The notes beneath the pieces were generated by a model, which made no database searches, was not told the origin of the DNA, and saw nothing but the letters and a program-made list of their open reading frames with translations. This document shows positions 4,981 to 7,895 of a stretch of 7,895 nucleotides of DNA, piece after piece. Within the stretch, counting starts at the first letter, position 1. Each line of letters opens with the position of its first letter. A program made the position numbers and the translations under genes. The DNA is from Anaerolineaceae bacterium. Lineage in GTDB: Bacteria > Chloroflexota > Anaerolineae > Anaerolineales > Anaerolineaceae. The stretch is taken from NCBI GenBank assembly GCA_017995665.1, contig JAGOIM010000035.1, positions 1-7,895 on the forward strand, given 5' to 3'.

Positions 4981-6291
4981 TTATTCCTCAATCATCATTT
5001 TGGCAGTTCGGCGGCCCATTTCCACGGCAAAGTTCGTGCCGCGGTCATAGGGATAAACCTGGCTCATGCTGGCAAAATATAAACCCTCAATCGGCGTCTT
5101 AATCGCCGGGATATTTTGGCTGTGATTGACCAAGGGAATCGGCTGTGCATACGTCGCTTTGCTGACCCAAACCTTTTTGACCCAATCCGGCTCAAATTCC
5201 GGGTTGATCTTTTTCAGATGAGGCAAAAATTCTGCCAAAAGTTCATCATCGGATTTACTGAAGTTGGGATGGTCTTTTTCTAAATAGTCGCCAATGTAAA
5301 TGATATGGTCGCCCCCAAAATGTTCGGGCGAAAGGAAGTTGGTATGTTCCACTAAAGAAAGGAAGGGATAGCCGGCTTGTTTAGGGATGTTGTACCAATA
5401 GTAACCGTCCGGTGAAAGCGGATGTTTGATCGAAAGAGTCATTACCACTGCGCCCATATGGTTTAGTTTAAGCAATTCGCCCAAATAATTTTCAGGCAAT
5501 TCGGGTGTCAATTTCGCCATCTGACCGGGAGAAAGCGTCACCAAAACCTTATCAAAATGTTCGGCTGCTAAATCACCGACGAGGACATCCAAACCGCCAT
5601 TCTCATTCTTGCTGACATTTTTTACTGTCTGCCGATAGCGAATCTCAACCCCGTCATCAATCAGTTTTTGGGCAAACTTATCGGCAAAATTTTGGAATCC
5701 GCCCTGAAAAGTGCCTAATCGAGTTGTGCGGCCATGCAAACGTGCCCACATCCAGGCCATATTGACTTTATCAGCCCAGTTTTCGCCAAATTTCCCATCC
5801 AGCATTGGCTTCCACATGCTTTCAAAAACTTTATCGCCGGCATATTTCCGCATCCAGGCATCGGTGGTAGTTTTTTCGAGCGGTTTCCAATTATTCGTGA
5901 GCCGCAAATATAAACCAACCAAGCCAAAACGAATTTTGTTAATGCCCCAGCCCAAACCTGGGTAGAGAAGCGCCGCGAGGATAGAATCGAAGGGATAATA
6001 CTTGCCATTGTAGTACATGACACTGACCGGTTTTGGGAAAATTACCTGGTCCGACCAACCTAATTCGTCAATCAAACCTAAAAGGTGTTTATCAGATTGA
6101 AACCAATGGTGATAAAAACGTTCAACCGACCAATCCCAACCCGGCTCTTTGAAGCCCGAAGCCAGACCACCAGGAAGTTCGCCTGCTTCAAAAATTGTTA
6201 CCTCATGACCTGCTTTGCGCAAATCGAGCGCAGCACTCAAACCGGCAAAACCGGCACCAATCACAGCAATTTTCTCATTTGTCTTAGTCAT
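4981..6291 (-). CDS. FAD-dependent oxidoreductase (amine oxidase / protoporphyrinogen oxidase-like), 436 residues
   Basis: A flavoprotein with an N-terminal FAD-binding Rossmann fold: IAVIGAGFAGLSAA (dinucleotide motif GAGFAG at 12-17), acidic Glu35 ending the second strand, then PGG at 40-42. The C-terminal segment SQVYPYDRGTNFAV (410-423) is a conserved closing motif of a bacterial subfamily usually annotated as NAD(P)/FAD-dependent or protoporphyrinogen-oxidase-like. The overall plan also recalls UDP-galactopyranose mutase and phytoene desaturases. No heme-pathway neighbour supports true protoporphyrinogen oxidase, so the substrate is left open. ATG at 6291-6289 starts 17 bases after the stop of the flippase-like gene, with a close GAGG (four bases), so the two form an operon. 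The pairing suggests work on a lipid or lipid-linked sugar at the membrane; this is inference. Stop TAA at 4983-4981. Confidence 0.88.
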   Translation of the reverse strand: MTKTNEKIAVIGAGFAGLSAALDLRKAGHEVTIFEAGELPGGLASGFKEPGWDWSVERFYHHWFQSDKHLLGLIDELGWSDQVIFPKPVSVMYYNGKYYPFDSILAALLYPGLGWGINKIRFGLVGLYLRLTNNWKPLEKTTTDAWMRKYAGDKVFESMWKPMLDGKFGENWADKVNMAWMWARLHGRTTRLGTFQGGFQNFADKFAQKLIDDGVEIRYRQTVKNVSKNENGGLDVLVGDLAAEHFDKVLVTLSPGQMAKLTPELPENYLGELLKLNHMGAVVMTLSIKHPLSPDGYYWYNIPKQAGYPFLSLVEHTNFLSPEHFGGDHIIYIGDYLEKDHPNFSKSDDELLAEFLPHLKKINPEFEPDWVKKVWVSKATYAQPIPLVNHSQNIPAIKTPIEGLYFASMSQVYPYDRGTNFAVEMGRRTAKMMIEE

Positions 6292-6308
6292 AAAACCTCA
6301 TTTAAGCG

Positions 6309-7346
6309 CTAACTTTCGCTTTTATCTTCTGATTTATATTTTTCTTGCAAACTATCAAAATCATCACTCAGGCTGAAACCTTCTTTGACAAAGAAGAATG
6401 CGCCCAAAATTGTAACCGGAAGCCACAATGCAAACCTCAAGAGTAAGGCATAACTCAAAGCGTTTTCAGCGGTCAAGCCGAATAGCTCCATCATCGTTTT
6501 TATGGCAGCGTCAAAAGTGCCCAAGCCACCCGGTGCTGCCGGAATAAGCAAAACCAGGTTGACAATCCCGACCACCATCAGCAAAGAGCGGAACTCCAAG
6601 CTGAAGCCCATCGCCATCATAACACCCCAATACAGCCCCGTCTCAGTTACCCAAATTAGAACCGATTGCGTCATCACCAAAAGCGACTGCAAAGGATTTT
6701 GAAGCACCCTCAGCCCATCGATAAATTTTTGAAGAATACCTTTTAGGGCATCGCGGAATTTTTTTGGAATCAGGTGGTCAATCAGCCAATCGCTTACCAC
6801 TTTCATCTTGGCAGGGAAAACCACCATGCCGACGAAAACGAGCAAGAGCAAACCAAAAATGATGCCAACCCAAAGAGCGGCGTTTTCAATAATAGGAACC
6901 CATTGACTCCCGGCTGCAAAGCGACCCAGCTGCCCAAAGTTGAGCAAAACCAGCGCAAGAATCGCGATTCCGTCAAAAAGATGCTCAACAACAATGGTTG
7001 CCAGTGAAGCAGAGATCGGCACTTCTTCTTTTTTTCGCAAAAAAACCGTACGCAGCAGATCTCCGGCCCTTGCGGGGAAGACGTTGTTCGCCATGTATCC
7101 AGCCGAAATAATTGAGAACAAAGTCGGAAGTTTTACTTTTTTGATCGGGGAGAGCAAAGTTTGCCAACGCCAGGTGCGGATGAAAAGCGCCAAGAAATAA
7201 GCCAGAATTCCCAAACCGACATAAGCCAACTTTGCAGTTTTCAGTTGTTCCCAAACAAGCCCAAAATCCACCTTGCGAAAGGCAATCCACATAAAAACGG
7301 CACTAACAGCCAGACCAAGCCAAACATGCCAGCGTTTTATTTTCAT
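6309..7346 (-). CDS. Flippase-like membrane protein (LPG synthase TM / UPF0104, AglD-like), 345 residues
   Basis: A polytopic inner-membrane protein of the family related to the flippase half of MprF and to archaeal AglD; members are thought to move or modify lipids or lipid-linked sugars. Family motifs are clear: RTWRW at 57-61, NNVFPARAGDLLR at 87-99, EHLFDG at 121-126, and PAAPGGLGTFDAA at 269-281. About eight hydrophobic segments are visible, including roughly 8-23, 41-57, 116-138, 157-178, 219-245, 255-275 and 294-321, then a short polar tail. It lacks the C-terminal aminoacyl-transfer domain of MprF, so it does not itself make lysyl-PG. The ATG at 7346-7344 is the only sensible start: an in-frame TGA lies 18 bases upstream. 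There is no usable Shine-Dalgarno sequence, but a near-consensus promoter ends six bases before the ATG, suggesting leaderless mRNA. It is first gene of an operon with the FAD oxidoreductase (17-base gap). Stop TAG at 6311-6309. Confidence 0.92.
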   Translation of the reverse strand: MKIKRWHVWLGLAVSAVFMWIAFRKVDFGLVWEQLKTAKLAYVGLGILAYFLALFIRTWRWQTLLSPIKKVKLPTLFSIISAGYMANNVFPARAGDLLRTVFLRKKEEVPISASLATIVVEHLFDGIAILALVLLNFGQLGRFAAGSQWVPIIENAALWVGIIFGLLLLVFVGMVVFPAKMKVVSDWLIDHLIPKKFRDALKGILQKFIDGLRVLQNPLQSLLVMTQSVLIWVTETGLYWGVMMAMGFSLEFRSLLMVVGIVNLVLLIPAAPGGLGTFDAAIKTMMELFGLTAENALSYALLLRFALWLPVTILGAFFFVKEGFSLSDDFDSLQEKYKSEDKSES

Positions 7347-7352
7347 ACCCCG

Positions 7353-7381
7353 ATTGTACCATCATAGAGAAGAACTGTCAT
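7353..7381 (-). promoter_or_regulatory. Promoter of the flippase-like / FAD operon, apparently leaderless
   Basis: On the minus strand ATGACA (7381-7376; 5 of 6 to TTGACA) is followed by exactly 17 bases and TACAAT (7358-7353; 5 of 6 to TATAAT). Six bases (CGGGGT) then lead to the ATG, placing +1 on the A of the start codon. Both hexamers, the optimal spacer and the lack of a Shine-Dalgarno agree with each other. Confidence 0.6.
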
Positions 7382-7485
7382 TGCGCGGCCAGCACCGAAT
7401 GAATGTCGATGGCAAAGTTTTTACTCCCACAACTTACTGCCCATACTACCTGTTTCCATTGACCTGTTTCCTGCTTTTCCTTTTT

Positions 7486-7517
7486 CCCGACCCTCGCTAC
7501 TTGCAGCGAAGGTCGGG
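7486..7517. repeat. Strong 12-bp hairpin after the exported-protein gene
   Basis: CCCGACC-c-TCGCT (7486-7498) pairs with AGCGA-a-GGTCGGG (7505-7517): twelve pairs with one C/A mismatch and a 6-base loop. It begins 15 bases past the stop of the minus-strand gene at 7533 and would separate that gene from the next operon. On the minus strand it is followed by AAAAAGG, and on the plus strand by TTGAAT. It therefore lacks the T-tract of an intrinsic terminator and may be a dispersed palindromic element. Confidence 0.6.
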
Positions 7518-7532
7518 TTGAATACTGCCGTT

Positions 7533-7895
7533 CTACTTGAAAACAATCGGTAAGTAGATTGCCACCAGCGGTTTGACAAAAATTGTCACCGTTGCGTCAT
7601 CATAAAACTCGCCATCTTTTTTCATTAAATGGACGCGATATTCAAAGGTCACTTTGCCCCAGAAGTCTTTTTTGGGAACAAAGGTGAAGGAGCCATCATC
7701 ATTCATGTCCAGTGTGCCGTTTTCGGGAGCACGCAAGATTTCAATGCTAACCGTTTCTTCCGGGTTGAGCAAAACGTCATTTGCCAGGACGCCTTCTTCA
7801 GCGTCTACCACAAGGCTAAGGTTCACAAAAGTTTCATAGCTATCGTCATATGCAAGAACCCCGTCGTTAACCGGTGTGACTGTAATTGTAACGGT
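7533..7895 (-). CDS. C-terminal end of an exported protein with cadherin/Ig-like (Big_9-type) repeats, partial
   Basis: The frame is open from the window's last base to TAG at 7535-7533, giving 120 visible residues; the start lies outside. The first residues, TVTITVTPVND, are the typical end of one bacterial cadherin-like/Ig-like repeat. A complete repeat follows, with the hallmarks AYDDSYE, GVLANDVLL, APENGTLDMNDDGSFTFVP, DFWGKVTFEYRV and DDATVTIFV, so the protein carries at least two tandem repeats. Such domains build surface or secreted proteins and often mediate adhesion or act as spacers. The protein ends VAIYLPIVFK, a short hydrophobic tail that I recognise from many exported Anaerolineae proteins and that may be a sorting or anchoring signal. 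The GTG at 7826 is internal, not the true start. A 12-bp hairpin follows the stop codon. Confidence 0.85.
   Translation of the reverse strand, partial: TVTITVTPVNDGVLAYDDSYETFVNLSLVVDAEEGVLANDVLLNPEETVSIEILRAPENGTLDMNDDGSFTFVPKKDFWGKVTFEYRVHLMKKDGEFYDDATVTIFVKPLVAIYLPIVFK

Noticed and set aside
5711..7367. Plus-strand and alternative-frame ORFs across the FAD and flippase-like genes
   Set aside because: They are shadows of two well-supported minus-strand genes.

Overview
The window reads as a chromosomal segment of a bacterium of moderate GC content. It is most likely a member of the Chloroflexota, class Anaerolineae. The main clue is the last protein, which ends in IYLPIVFK, a C-terminal tail I associate with exported Anaerolineae proteins; the styles of the PolA, flippase-like and FAD proteins agree. 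This placement is by recognition, not by search.

Layout. Positions 1-1589 (+) hold the 3' two thirds of polA (DNA polymerase I), cut by the window edge. Positions 1590-3192 form a visibly AT-richer stretch between two replication genes. It carries a minus-strand pair: a 54-residue ORF starting like a helix-turn-helix protein (2650-2814), whose stop overlaps by 4 bases (GTGA) the GTG start of an unrecognised 258-residue membrane protein (1877-2653). Positions 3193-4539 (-) hold a complete dnaA. Positions 4540-4980 are a gene-free, AT-rich region with several inverted repeats, upstream of dnaA. Positions 4981-7346 (-) are a two-gene operon: a flippase-like membrane protein of the LPG-synthase TM (UPF0104/AglD-like) family, then an FAD-dependent amine-oxidase-like oxidoreductase 17 bases downstream. 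Positions 7533-7895 (-) hold the C-terminal end of an exported protein with cadherin/Ig-like repeats, cut by the window edge. A strong 12-bp hairpin follows it.

How the genes relate. polA and dnaA are housekeeping replication genes, but dnaA lacks a visible dnaN or recF neighbour here. The flippase-like and FAD genes probably act together on a lipid or lipid-linked substrate at the membrane, but the substrate cannot be read from sequence. The flippase-like gene has a near-consensus promoter placed so that its transcript would start on the A of the ATG, which suggests leaderless mRNA.

No rRNA, tRNA, CRISPR array or intact mobile element was seen. No clearly new multi-gene system is evident. 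The most original items are the AT-rich coupled pair between polA and dnaA, the altered Walker A motif of DnaA, the leaderless promoter, and several unexplained inverted repeats.
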